A stretch of DNA of 39,468 nucleotides from Bacteroidota bacterium (lineage in GTDB: Bacteria > Bacteroidota > Bacteroidia > Flavobacteriales_F > PHOS-HE28), in NCBI GenBank assembly GCA_023418095.1, contig JAEZDL010000220.1, forward strand, positions 1 to 39,468. The letters are read 5' to 3'. Under the pieces are notes generated by a model. It saw only the letters and a program-made list of their open reading frames with translations. It had not been told where the DNA came from and searched no databases. Shown piece after piece: positions 1-7,422 of this stretch; positions within the stretch are counted from its first letter, which is position 1, and each line of letters opens with the position of its first letter. Made by a program: the position numbers and the translations under genes.

Positions 1-93
1 AGCAAGATCGATGGGATCACCGGCCAGATGGAAGAAGCATCGATCGGCCTGGTGGATCTTCTTGTGAAGGATAATCTCTCCAAACACCGGTAG
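1..93 (+). CDS. exbB: MotA/TolQ/ExbB proton channel family protein, C-terminal end (partial)
   Basis: Frame 1 is open from the first base to a TAG at 91-93 and encodes 30 residues ending DNLSKHR. The piece GQMEEASIGLVDLLVKDNL resembles the cytoplasmic C-terminus of Bacteroidota ExbB/TolQ proteins. It is followed one base later by a membrane protein gene and then by two ExbD genes, the usual order for this operon. ExbB forms the proton-conducting channel that couples the proton motive force across the inner membrane to an outer-membrane or periplasmic partner. The 5' part lies outside the window, so the identity rests on this tail and on context. Confidence 0.7.
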   Translation, partial: SKIDGITGQMEEASIGLVDLLVKDNLSKHR

Positions 94-94
94 A

Positions 95-502
95 ATGGGC
101 CATCAAGGATCTTTGATCGCCAAGATCGCCCTATGGATCATAGCCGTACTGGGCATCGTATTCTGTGTAATGATCTACACTGGAAGTGAGACCGGCATCG
201 ATGGAGGCCTTTGGGTCTCGTATGCCTCCTTCTTCCTGATCATCGCTGTCATACTCGTCTTCGCCCTGGTGCAGATCTTCACCGCGGGGAAGAATGCACT
301 ACCTACCTTGATCGGGATCGGCGGTTTCTTGGTGCTGCTTGCGATCAGCTATGCGATCGCCGATGGTACCGTGCGCCCGGATTGGGGGATCTCCGAAGGT
401 GCTTCCAAGTGGATCAGCGCAGGCATCACCATGACGGGGATCGCCGCTGCGGCCGCGGTTCTGGCGATACTTTACGGCGAGGTCACCCGTTTCATGAAGT
501 GA
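95..502 (+). CDS. small four-helix membrane protein in an ExbB/ExbD operon
   Basis: 135 residues with four hydrophobic segments, approximately 8-28, 40-62, 68-90 and 106-128, and short polar loops. I recognise no enzyme or transporter motif. The ATG at 95 follows the exbB stop by one base and the stop (500-502) lies 3 bases before the next ATG, so it is almost certainly co-transcribed and co-translated with the proton channel genes. A small hydrophobic protein between ExbB and ExbD is common in Bacteroidota, so it may be an accessory subunit or assembly factor of the channel; that role is inferred from position only. Confidence 0.75.
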   Translation: MGHQGSLIAKIALWIIAVLGIVFCVMIYTGSETGIDGGLWVSYASFFLIIAVILVFALVQIFTAGKNALPTLIGIGGFLVLLAISYAIADGTVRPDWGISEGASKWISAGITMTGIAAAAAVLAILYGEVTRFMK

Positions 503-505
503 GCC

Positions 506-1237
506 ATGCTCAAAAAGCGAAAACGTAGCGGTATCCAGGAGATCAATGCCGGTTCCATGGCCGACATCGCCTTCCTGCTGCTCATCTTCTTCCTGGTGAC
601 CACCACCATGGATACTGACGCTGGGATCATGCGGCTGCTTCCACCCGTTGTGGATGAAGAAGTGACCATGGATGTGAACAAGCGCGACGTGTACGAGGTG
701 CTCGTGAACGATGCGGATCAATTGCTGGTGGAAGGCCAGCCGATGGATCTGTCCGATCTGCGTGAAGGTGCAAAGGAGTTCATGCAGAACCCCAACAATG
801 ATCCGAACCTGCCGGAGAAACGGCGGGTGACCGCAGAGGAAGCCCGCCAGAAAGTGGCGGAATACCAGGCCGGGGTGAATTCGACCACCGATCCCGAGGT
901 GAAACAGCAATACCAGACTTCGCTGGATCGGTGGCAGGATCGGTTGAACGCCGTGCAGGTGCTGGGCGAATACATGGAATTGCCAGGCAATGCGGTGATC
1001 TCCCTGCAGACCGGTTCACGCACCACGTACGACATGTACGTGAAGGTGCAGAACGAGCTCGAAGCGGCCGTGCGGGAACTGCGTGAGGAATTGAGCCAGG
1101 ACAAGCTCGATCGCCGTTTCTCGGATCTGGATGAACGCGATGAAGAGGATCGTGAATTGATCAAGGCCATCCGTATGGTGTATCCGCAGCGAGTGTCCGA
1201 AGCAGAACCCGTGGAAGTGGCCCCAAAGAGTTCATAG
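506..1237 (+). CDS. exbD: ExbD/TolR biopolymer transport protein, long form
   Basis: 243 residues. A short cytoplasmic N-terminus is followed by one membrane helix at about 18-38 that contains the family motif MADIAFLLLIFFLVTTTM; the Asp of MAD is the protonatable residue that works with ExbB. Typical ExbD proteins are about 130-150 residues. Here the periplasmic part is extended by a charged, probably helical/coiled region (about 100-150 and 175-220), as in many Bacteroidota ExbD proteins. It would transmit proton-driven motion to a TonB-like or other periplasmic partner; no tonB is present in the window. Second-to-last gene of the operon, two bases before the next ExbD. Confidence 0.9.
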   Translation: MLKKRKRSGIQEINAGSMADIAFLLLIFFLVTTTMDTDAGIMRLLPPVVDEEVTMDVNKRDVYEVLVNDADQLLVEGQPMDLSDLREGAKEFMQNPNNDPNLPEKRRVTAEEARQKVAEYQAGVNSTTDPEVKQQYQTSLDRWQDRLNAVQVLGEYMELPGNAVISLQTGSRTTYDMYVKVQNELEAAVRELREELSQDKLDRRFSDLDERDEEDRELIKAIRMVYPQRVSEAEPVEVAPKSS

Positions 1238-1239
1238 TC

Positions 1240-1698
1240 ATGTCCAAGTTCAAGGATAAAGGTTCAGGCGGAACACCGGCGATCAGCACGGCCTCTTTGC
1301 CGGATATCATCTTCATGCTTCTGTTCTTCTTCATGGTCACCACTGTGATGCGGGAAGTGGATCCCCTGGTGAAGATCTCCCTGCCGGAAGCTACCGAAAC
1401 GACCAAGCTGGAGGACAAGGCATTGGTGGATTACATCTACATCGGGCCGCCGACGGTGGCTGCACTCGGTACGGAGCCGCTTATGCAACTCAACGATCAA
1501 TTCGCGAAGTTGGAGGATATCGATCCATGGGTGGTGCTCAACAACGAACGCCGCCAGGAAGTGGAACGGCCCAAGATCACACGATCGCTGAAGGTGGACA
1601 AGAAAACATCGATGAAGATCGTGACCGACGTGAAGCAGGAATTGCGCAAGAGCAATGCATTGAAGATCAACTACAGCACGGCGCAAGGCCGAGATTGA
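1240..1698 (+). CDS. exbD: ExbD/TolR biopolymer transport protein, short form
   Basis: 152 residues with one N-terminal membrane helix (about 20-40) carrying LPDIIFMLLFFFMVTTVM, again with the conserved proton-accepting Asp, then a periplasmic domain of ordinary ExbD size. It begins two bases after the stop of the longer ExbD and is the last gene before a clear intrinsic terminator. Two unequal ExbD proteins in one operon suggest a hetero-oligomeric periplasmic dimer over a single ExbB pentamer; the pairing is seen, the stoichiometry is inference. Confidence 0.9.
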   Translation: MSKFKDKGSGGTPAISTASLPDIIFMLLFFFMVTTVMREVDPLVKISLPEATETTKLEDKALVDYIYIGPPTVAALGTEPLMQLNDQFAKLEDIDPWVVLNNERRQEVERPKITRSLKVDKKTSMKIVTDVKQELRKSNALKINYSTAQGRD

Positions 1699-1716
1699 TC
1701 TTATCCGATGAGATCG

Positions 1717-1743
1717 AAAAAGCCGCTCCTTGGGCGGCTTTTT
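1717..1743 (+). terminator. intrinsic terminator of the exbB-exbD operon
   Basis: A near-perfect hairpin with arms AAAAAGCCGC and GCGGCTTTTT around a short loop, ending in a run of T, begins 19 bases after the last exbD stop. The flanking A and T runs could let it work on both strands, but there is no opposing gene here. Confidence 0.88.
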
Positions 1744-1791
1744 CATTTACCAGCCCGGAATTTCATTTCTGAAGCAGTGCACAGGCTTCCG

Positions 1792-1799
1792 TACCTTTG
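1792..1799 (+). promoter_or_regulatory. Bacteroidota -7 promoter element of the dus gene
   Basis: TACCTTTG matches the Bacteroidota housekeeping -7 consensus TANNTTTG and lies 12 bases before the ATG at 1812, just after the upstream operon terminator. I see no convincing -33 TTG at the expected distance. Confidence 0.65.
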
Positions 1800-1811
1800 C
1801 AGGCTTTTCCA

Positions 1812-2804
1812 ATGCCGAGGATCGGACCAATAGAACTGCCGGAATTCCCGCTGCTGCTCGCGCCGATGGAAGACGTGAGCGATCCGCCGTTCCGTGCGCT
1901 CTGCAAAAAGCATGGCGCCGATCTGATGTACACCGAGTTCATCAGCAGCGAGGGCCTGATCCGCAAGGCCGCCAAGGGAATGAAGAAGCTCGACATCTTC
2001 GAGCACGAACGGCCGATCGGGATCCAGCTGTTCGGTGGATCGGAAGATGCGATGGAGGAAGCCGCACGGATCGCGGAAGCAGCCGGTCCTGAGCTGATCG
2101 ACATCAACTATGGCTGCCCGGTGCACAAGGTGGTGAGCAAGGGCGCGGGTGCATGCCTCCTGCAGGATGTGGACAAGATGGTGCGCCTGACGGCCGCGGT
2201 TGTGAAAGCGGTGAAATTGCCGGTAACGGTGAAGACGCGCCTGGGCTGGAACGACGCGACGAAGAACATCGAAGAAGTAGCGGAACGATTGCAGGATGTT
2301 GGGATCGCTGCGCTGAGCATACACGGCCGCACGCGAGCGCAACTCTATAAAGGCCCGGCGGATTGGACCCTGATCGGAAAAGTGAAGGAGAATCCGCGGA
2401 TCACCATCCCGATCTTCGGGAATGGCGATATCGATTCGCCGGAGAAAGCGGTTGAATATCGCGATCGGTATGGCGTGGATGGCGTGATGATCGGCCGTGC
2501 ATCGATAGGGCATCCGTGGATCTTCAACGAGATCAAGCATTTCATCGCGACGGGGGAACGCCAGCCTGCGCCGTCGATCGCCGATCGCGTGGAAGCAGCG
2601 CGCGAACATCTGCGGAATTCACTGGCTTGGAAAGGACCTTGGGAAGGTGTTGTTGAAATGCGCCGGCATTATGGCAATTATCTGAAAGGTCTGCCGAGCG
2701 TGAAGGAGATCCGTCTGCGGCTTTGCACGGAACGCGATCCGAAGATCCTGGAAGAGATCCTGGACGAGGTGCTGCACACCTACACCTTGGCCGCGGTGGC
2801 GTGA
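1812..2804 (+). CDS. dusB: tRNA-dihydrouridine synthase (DusB-like)
   Basis: 330 residues from the ATG at 1812. An in-frame TTG at 1797 would overlap the promoter element TACCTTTG, so I reject it. FMN enzyme that reduces uridine in the D-loop of tRNAs. Visible family features: N-terminal LLLAPMEDVSDPPFR, the INYGCPVHKV segment around residue 100 with the conserved Cys-Pro, GAGACLLQD after it, VKTRLGW, SIHGRTR with the catalytic-region His/Arg, the phosphate-binding GNGDIDSPE, and GVMIGRASIGHPWIF. Length and motif order are normal for DusB/Dus-family proteins. Its 3' end overlaps the convergent permease gene by 25 bases. Confidence 0.95.
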   Translation: MPRIGPIELPEFPLLLAPMEDVSDPPFRALCKKHGADLMYTEFISSEGLIRKAAKGMKKLDIFEHERPIGIQLFGGSEDAMEEAARIAEAAGPELIDINYGCPVHKVVSKGAGACLLQDVDKMVRLTAAVVKAVKLPVTVKTRLGWNDATKNIEEVAERLQDVGIAALSIHGRTRAQLYKGPADWTLIGKVKENPRITIPIFGNGDIDSPEKAVEYRDRYGVDGVMIGRASIGHPWIFNEIKHFIATGERQPAPSIADRVEAAREHLRNSLAWKGPWEGVVEMRRHYGNYLKGLPSVKEIRLRLCTERDPKILEEILDEVLHTYTLAAVA

Positions 2805-4009
2805 AGGAAACGCCTGCTCAGTTCGCGTAGCGGGATCCACGAGGCCACCACACCGATCGCGAGCACCGTTGCGAAGATCAGTAGCAGATCCGTGCCGATC
2901 ACTTTCACGGGATAGGCTTCCACGACCGATCCCTCCAGCTGCACGAAGCCGAAGGTTTCCTGAAGGATGCAGACAAGTAGTCCAAGAAGAACTCCCGCGA
3001 CCGTACCGACCGCCACGATCAGAAGGCCTTCGTGGAAGAACACATTGCGGATCGCTTTGGGCCTGGCGCCCATGCTCATCAAGGTGCGCATGTCCTGCTT
3101 CTTCTCGATCATCATCATGGTGAGTGAGGCGATGATGTTGAACGCGCCGATCAAGCCAATGAAGGAAAGCACCACGAACGTGAAGAATTTCTCCGATGCG
3201 TTGGTCTGGTACATCAGGGCGTTCTTCTGGTAGCGCGTGCGCACCAGGAAGCCGTTACCAACGATCGCCCGGATCTGATCGGCGGCCTTGTCCAGATCGG
3301 TGCGCGGTTGAAGTTGGATCTCCAGCGCGCTCACCAACGAATCATATTTGAGCAATTCCGCGGCCATTTCGATCGGCACCACGGCGTATTTCGAATCGAA
3401 TTCCAGGTTCATGGAATACGATCCAGTTACGGCGACCGAAGTATGATCGAAAGCTTGTTGCTGGTAACGGCTCAGCTTCCTGCCACGGATCGGCGCGCTG
3501 ATCTCCAGCGGAGTGAAAATGCCGTCATCCAGTGGAACATCAAGATCCACTTTCAAGGCGATGCCGAGGATCGCTGCCGGCCCGGTGCCGGTGCGCAGTT
3601 TCGCTTCGCCACTGAAAAGATGATCCTGCATGCGGCTCATCTCCAGGTATTGGGGTTCGATCCCTTTCAGCGTGGCAACGGCCTGTTGTTCTCCGCTCCT
3701 GAGAAGCACATTCTCCTCGATCACCCAGCTTGAAGTATCCACGAAAGGAAGTTCCAGGATCTGTTGCTGATCGATCTCGCTGCGGGCAAATGTCTTCCCT
3801 TCGATCGGTGTGATGGTGATATCCTGGTCGAATGGGCTGTAGATGGAGTCCACCAGATCGGCGATACCGTTGAGCGTGCTGAGTACCACCACCATCGCCG
3901 CCGTGACCACCGCGATCACCACGATGCTGATCAGGGTGATGATGTTGATCGCGTTCTGCGATCGTTTTGCGAGCAGGTAACGGCGGGCAAAGAGGAAGGG
4001 GAGGTTCAT
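2780..4009 (-). CDS. FtsX-type ABC transporter permease (LolC/LolE-like)
   Basis: 409 residues from the ATG at 4009, MNLPFLFARRYLLAKRSQNA, the typical start of this family. The reading frame stays open upstream to 4216 but that part is repeat DNA and is not credible protein. Topology: one N-terminal helix (about 20-48), a large periplasmic MacB-like domain (about 50-270) and three C-terminal helices forming the FtsX domain (about 275-400). Such permeases transfer lipoproteins or act as mechanotransmission pumps with a cytoplasmic ATPase. No ATPase gene is next to it, so it probably pairs with a LolD-like protein encoded elsewhere. It lies downstream of a methyltransferase gene and rbfA on the same strand. 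Confidence 0.85.
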   Translation of the reverse strand: MNLPFLFARRYLLAKRSQNAINIITLISIVVIAVVTAAMVVVLSTLNGIADLVDSIYSPFDQDITITPIEGKTFARSEIDQQQILELPFVDTSSWVIEENVLLRSGEQQAVATLKGIEPQYLEMSRMQDHLFSGEAKLRTGTGPAAILGIALKVDLDVPLDDGIFTPLEISAPIRGRKLSRYQQQAFDHTSVAVTGSYSMNLEFDSKYAVVPIEMAAELLKYDSLVSALEIQLQPRTDLDKAADQIRAIVGNGFLVRTRYQKNALMYQTNASEKFFTFVVLSFIGLIGAFNIIASLTMMMIEKKQDMRTLMSMGARPKAIRNVFFHEGLLIVAVGTVAGVLLGLLVCILQETFGFVQLEGSVVEAYPVKVIGTDLLLIFATVLAIGVVASWIPLRELSRRFLHATAAKV

Positions 4010-4020
4010 GCCAGGAGAGG

Positions 4021-4045
4021 CTTCGGCCGGCTCAGCCTGACATGA
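4021..4045 (+). repeat. dispersed GGCTCAGCCTGACA-type intergenic repeat
   Basis: CTTCGGCCGGCTCAGCCTGA followed by CATGACGGG, immediately upstream of the permease start. It matches in type the second copy at 4207-4243 (CCCTTCGACAAGCTCT... GGCTCGGCTCAGTGTGAC). Such sequences are known to me as widespread short intergenic repeats; function unknown. Confidence 0.5.
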
Positions 4046-4090
4046 CGGGAGAACGACAACATGCGAATGAAAGCACTCACCTTGCAGCAG

Positions 4091-4200
4091 GCGCGCGTGA
4101 GGGATAGAAGCGAAAAGCCCGGAGCGCAGCGAGGACTTGCAGCGGATAGCCCGACCCTTTTGGCACCGCTGTGAAGCGGCGGCAAAAGGGACACGCCCAA
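4091..4200 (-). repeat. dispersed Bacteroidota intergenic repeat, copy A
   Basis: Read on the minus strand it runs GGGCGTGTCCC, an imperfect hairpin around CCGCCGCTTCACAGCGG, GGGTCGGGCTATCCGCTG, CAAGTCCTCGC, CCGGGCTTTTCGCTTCTATC and CCTCACGCGCGC. The same ordered blocks occur at 24743-24818 and, interrupted, at 37905-38105. It does not encode a protein; the frame open across it is an upstream extension of the permease ORF. Confidence 0.75.
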
Positions 4201-4206
4201 CACTTC

Positions 4207-4243
4207 CCTTCGACAAGCTCTGGGCAGGCTCGGCTCAGTGTGA
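4207..4243 (+). repeat. dispersed CTTCGACAAGCTC-type intergenic repeat
   Basis: CCCTTCGACAAGCTCTGGGC followed by AGGCTCGGCTCAGTGTGAC lies directly after the methyltransferase stop. It is the second member of the pair that brackets repeat copy A (first member 4021-4045, same orientation). Confidence 0.5.
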
Positions 4244-4247
4244 CAAT

Positions 4248-5057
4248 TCACTTCCATGCTTTTACGATCAATCCGGTGCCGGTGCGGTGGCGCATGCGGA
4301 CATCGAAAATATTGAGCAGGAAGGCGATCGGGTACGCGATGAGGTAGTAGAACGGCAGGATGATGAAGAAGAGTTTGCTCGCGTTGAGCATGAGCAGCGG
4401 CCATTTCATGCTGAGCTTCCAGCTGACCTTGCCCGGCGCGCCGTAGCTGTAACGCGCATCTACTTTACTGAAGCCGTTGCGCAGGCATTTCGCGCGGATA
4501 TCGTCGATGTTGTAGCCGTCGCGCACGTGTTCTTCGATGAATGATCCTTCGCCTTCCTCGTGGACATCGCTGCCGCCCTGATCGCTCGGCGTGCTGATGA
4601 TGAGCATGGCGCCAGGCTTGAGTGATGTGCTATAGCAACGCAGTGCGGCCTCATCTTCCACGATGTGTTCCATGACATCGACGCAGACGACAAGGTCGAA
4701 AGTGCCGGGTTGCTGGAATTTGGTGACATCGCCAACAAGAAATTTCACCTGTGGCCGACCGATGCGTTGGAAGAATGCGTTGCAATCGCGCACCTGCTCG
4801 TCCTTCACATCGATCGCTGTGATGGACCATTTTGATGAAAGGCCGCTGAGCCAGTAGGAATATTGGCCGAAACCCGCACCGGCATCGTAGATCGCGATCG
4901 GCCGGTCGCGCCTGCCCTTCGCCCAGATCCGCAATTCCCGCTGGATGTGCCAGGCGCGCAGCAGCAGCAGATCGAGAAGTCCGTAGAATAGCTTGCGTAG
5001 GAAAGGCGATCGGTTGAAGACCTCACCGAGCTGGCGCTTGACCGGATCGTACTGCAT
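4248..5057 (-). CDS. class I SAM-dependent methyltransferase with C-terminal membrane segment
   Basis: 269 residues from the ATG at 5057 (MQYDPVKRQLGEVF); the upstream extension to 5135 is low-complexity repeat. Rossmann methyltransferase motifs: motif I IYDAGAGFGQYS near residue 60, ITAIDVKDEQV for motif II, VVCVDVMEHIVEDE for motif III/IV, and LKPGAMLIISTPSDQ. After the catalytic domain there is a hydrophobic stretch (about 225-250, LFFIILPFYYLIAYPIAFLL) that probably anchors it to the inner membrane. The small-molecule substrate is unknown; the fold and the EH motif fit methylation of a metabolite or lipid rather than DNA. A GATCTTCG element stands 6 bases before the start. Confidence 0.85.
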   Translation of the reverse strand: MQYDPVKRQLGEVFNRSPFLRKLFYGLLDLLLLRAWHIQRELRIWAKGRRDRPIAIYDAGAGFGQYSYWLSGLSSKWSITAIDVKDEQVRDCNAFFQRIGRPQVKFLVGDVTKFQQPGTFDLVVCVDVMEHIVEDEAALRCYSTSLKPGAMLIISTPSDQGGSDVHEEGEGSFIEEHVRDGYNIDDIRAKCLRNGFSKVDARYSYGAPGKVSWKLSMKWPLLMLNASKLFFIILPFYYLIAYPIAFLLNIFDVRMRHRTGTGLIVKAWK

Positions 5058-5063
5058 GGAGTG

Positions 5064-5071
5064 CGAAGATC
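5064..5071 (-). promoter_or_regulatory. candidate -7 element before the methyltransferase
   Basis: GATCTTCG on the minus strand, 6 bases from the ATG at 5057. It matches the NANNTTCG pattern seen before several other genes here; the first base deviates from T. Confidence 0.35.
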
Positions 5072-5097
5072 GGGTCAAATTGCGGTTGGAGGTTGGA

Positions 5098-5137
5098 GGA
5101 TGGAGGTTGGATGTTGCTGAACCTTGAACCTCCATCC
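5098..5137. repeat. inverted repeat in a TTGGAGG-rich spacer
   Basis: GGATGGAGGTT (5098-5108) and AACCTCCATCC (5127-5137) are perfect inverted copies with an 18-base loop, preceded by further GGTTGGAG units from 5083. It lies between rbfA and the methyltransferase gene. No T-run follows on either strand, so a terminator role is uncertain. Confidence 0.55.
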
Positions 5138-5147
5138 ACCAACCGTC

Positions 5148-5489
5148 TCAACCGTCCTTCAACAACCGATCGATCTCCTCCGCCCGATCGAGCGAATCAT
5201 CGATGTAGAAAAGGAGTTCCGGCACCACGCGCATTTGTTTTCCGATCCGGGTGCCCAACTGGCCGCGCAAGCGGTGAGACTGGTCCTTGATCGTTCCGAT
5301 CACGGCCTGTTTGTCCTTCACCGGAAAAAGGCTGAGGTACACTTTTGCGATCCCCAGATCGGGGCTTACCCGCACCGCGGAAACGGTGATCAATCCGCCG
5401 GGAAGCAGGTTGCGGCCTTCCTGCTGGAAGATCTCGGCCAGCTCGCGCTGGAGCAGGCTGTTCACCTTGTTCTGTCTTACGCTGTCCAC
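5148..5489 (-). CDS. rbfA: ribosome-binding factor A
   Basis: 113 residues, the normal size of RbfA, a KH-fold protein that binds the 30S subunit during 16S rRNA 5'-end maturation and cold adaptation. The start DSVRQNKVNSLLQRELAEIF, the strand-rich centre LITVSAVRVSPDLGIAKVYLS, and the C-terminal LRGQLGTRIGKQMRVVPELL with FYIDDSLDRAEEIDRLL are typical of the family. The start is GTG at 5489; no other Met is available. A TAACTTCG element ends only 4 bases upstream, so the transcript may be leaderless. It faces the ABC exporter gene across a divergent promoter region. Confidence 0.93.
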   Translation of the reverse strand: MDSVRQNKVNSLLQRELAEIFQQEGRNLLPGGLITVSAVRVSPDLGIAKVYLSLFPVKDKQAVIGTIKDQSHRLRGQLGTRIGKQMRVVPELLFYIDDSLDRAEEIDRLLKDG

Positions 5490-5493
5490 GCAA

Positions 5494-5501
5494 CGAAGTT
5501 A
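5494..5501 (-). promoter_or_regulatory. -7-like promoter element of rbfA
   Basis: TAACTTCG on the minus strand, 4 bases from the GTG start. Same octamer as the element facing the other way at 5553-5560. Confidence 0.5.
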
Positions 5502-5552
5502 GCTTGAACCGCGCAGCAAGTACAGTGGCCAAAGGCCGATCGGCCCCGCGGC

Positions 5553-5560
5553 TAACTTCG
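5553..5560 (+). promoter_or_regulatory. -7-like promoter element of the ABC exporter gene
   Basis: TAACTTCG, 8 bases before the ATG at 5569. Forms a divergent pair with the rbfA element. Confidence 0.5.
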
Positions 5561-5568
5561 CCGGTCGA

Positions 5569-7416
5569 ATGAAGAACTTCTTCCGCATTCTACGGTTCGG
5601 TGCGCCGTACCGGCATTATGCGGTGTTGAACGCGGTCTTCAACCTGATCGCTACGATCTTCCACCTTGTCTCGTTGCTGTTGTTCATCCCGTTCCTGCGG
5701 CTTTTGCTCGGCCAGGTGCAAGCGGTACATGAGCGTCCGGCGGAGATCTGGACACGCGAAGGATTGGAAGGCACCTTCAACTGGGGATTGACGCGGCTGA
5801 TCGAGAACAACGGGCAGATGGGCGCGCTGCTGATCATCAGCATTACCGTTGTCGTGCTTTTTCTGCTGAAGAACCTGTTCCGTTACCTCGCACTGATCGC
5901 GATCTCGCATTTCCGGAACCGGATCGTGCGCGATGTGCGGAAAAGGATCTACGGAAAATTGCTGGAATTGCCGCTGGGTTTTCACCAGGGTGAACGAAAA
6001 GGCGATCTGCTTGCATTGATCACCAACGACATGCACGTGGTGGAATTCTCGGTGATGCTGTACATCGAGATGGTATTCCGCGAACCGATCGCCGTGCTGT
6101 TGTTCCTCGCGACCATGGTGACGCTTTCGCCGGAACTTACGGTGATCTCGCTGCTGTTGCTGCCGGTAAGCGGACTGTTGATCGCGCGCGTGAGCAAAAG
6201 CCTGAAACGGAAGAGCACGCGCGTGCAGGAGAAGAACGCCGATCTGCTTGCCCGTGTGGAGGAAACACTTTCCGGGATCCGTGTGATCAAGGCGTTCAAC
6301 GGTGAAACGGAGATGGAGAGGCGTTTCGATCGCGAGAACGAGCAGTTGATGAACTCATCGATCGCGATGGTGAAGCGGCAGGACATGGCGTCGCCCCTGA
6401 GCGAAACGCTTGGTGCAGCCGTGATGGCGACGATCGCTTACATCGGCGGATCGTACGTACTTGGATCGGAACCGACGTTGACCGGTGACAGTTTCCTTGG
6501 GTTCATCATCATTTTCTCACAACTGCTCGCACCGATCAAGAGCTTCTCACAGGCTTATTCCATGATCCAGCGCGGATCGGTCGCGGGCCAACGGATCTTC
6601 GATCTGCTGGCAGTGAAGAACACTGTGAAGGAAAAGCCGGATGCACGGTCGATCATGCGTTTTGAGCAGGCGATCGAATTCAAGGAAGTTCAGTTCTCCT
6701 ATGAACACGTGGTGATCGAAGCCGATCGGTATGTGCGTCCGGTTCTTCGCGACATCAATTTGATCGTCCCGAAAGGTCGCAGCGTTGCGTTGGTCGGCAC
6801 AAGTGGCGCGGGAAAATCCACCCTGGCGAACCTGCTTCCAAGGTTCTTTGATATTACGGAAGGATCGGTGCAGATCGATGGGATCGACATCCGTGACATG
6901 AAGATCCATGATCTTCGATCGCTGCTCGGGATCGTAACGCAGGACAGCATTCTCTTCAATGATACCGTTGCGAACAACATCGCTTTCGGCACACCTGGCG
7001 TTTCGCACGCCGACATTGAACGTGCTGCGCGGATCGCGAATGCGCATGAATTCATATCGCTTTTGCCTGAAGGTTACCAGACCAACATCGGTGACGGCGG
7101 GAATAGATTGAGCGGTGGACAAAAGCAGCGGCTCAGCATCGCACGGGCCGTCCTGAAGGATCCACCGGTCCTGATCCTGGATGAGGCCACGAGCGCGCTC
7201 GATACCGAAAGTGAACGGCTGGTGCAGGATGCGCTCTTCAAGATGTTGGAAGGAAGGACGAGCCTTGTGATCGCACACCGGTTGAGCACGATCCAGCACT
7301 GCGACGAGATCTGTGTGATGCAGGAAGGCCGGATCATTGAGCGCGGAACGCATGCGCAGCTTTATGAAGCGGGCGGGCAGTACCGGAGGCTTTGCGATAT
7401 GCAGGCTTTTGGGTGA
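5569..7416 (+). CDS. MsbA-like ABC transporter, fused membrane and ATPase domains
   Basis: 615 residues. The N-terminal ABC_membrane domain (about 15-330) has six predicted helices; the C-terminal ATPase (about 368-612) has Walker A GTSGAGKST (410-418), Q-loop VTQDS (456-460), signature LSGGQKQR (514-521), Walker B VLILDEA (534-540), D-loop SALD and H-loop His570. A half-transporter of this kind works as a homodimer; the closest well-known type is the lipid A/phospholipid flippase MsbA, the usual annotation in Bacteroidota. The exact substrate cannot be read from sequence. It is monocistronic; the convergent PBP gene ends 7 bases downstream. Confidence 0.92.
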   Translation: MKNFFRILRFGAPYRHYAVLNAVFNLIATIFHLVSLLLFIPFLRLLLGQVQAVHERPAEIWTREGLEGTFNWGLTRLIENNGQMGALLIISITVVVLFLLKNLFRYLALIAISHFRNRIVRDVRKRIYGKLLELPLGFHQGERKGDLLALITNDMHVVEFSVMLYIEMVFREPIAVLLFLATMVTLSPELTVISLLLLPVSGLLIARVSKSLKRKSTRVQEKNADLLARVEETLSGIRVIKAFNGETEMERRFDRENEQLMNSSIAMVKRQDMASPLSETLGAAVMATIAYIGGSYVLGSEPTLTGDSFLGFIIIFSQLLAPIKSFSQAYSMIQRGSVAGQRIFDLLAVKNTVKEKPDARSIMRFEQAIEFKEVQFSYEHVVIEADRYVRPVLRDINLIVPKGRSVALVGTSGAGKSTLANLLPRFFDITEGSVQIDGIDIRDMKIHDLRSLLGIVTQDSILFNDTVANNIAFGTPGVSHADIERAARIANAHEFISLLPEGYQTNIGDGGNRLSGGQKQRLSIARAVLKDPPVLILDEATSALDTESERLVQDALFKMLEGRTSLVIAHRLSTIQHCDEICVMQEGRIIERGTHAQLYEAGGQYRRLCDMQAFG

Positions 7417-7422
7417 ATCGCC

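Noticed and set aside
4010..4216. Open frame extending the FtsX-type permease upstream by 69 residues
   Set aside because: The sequence is intergenic repeat DNA; the family start MNLPFLFARRYL lies at 4009.
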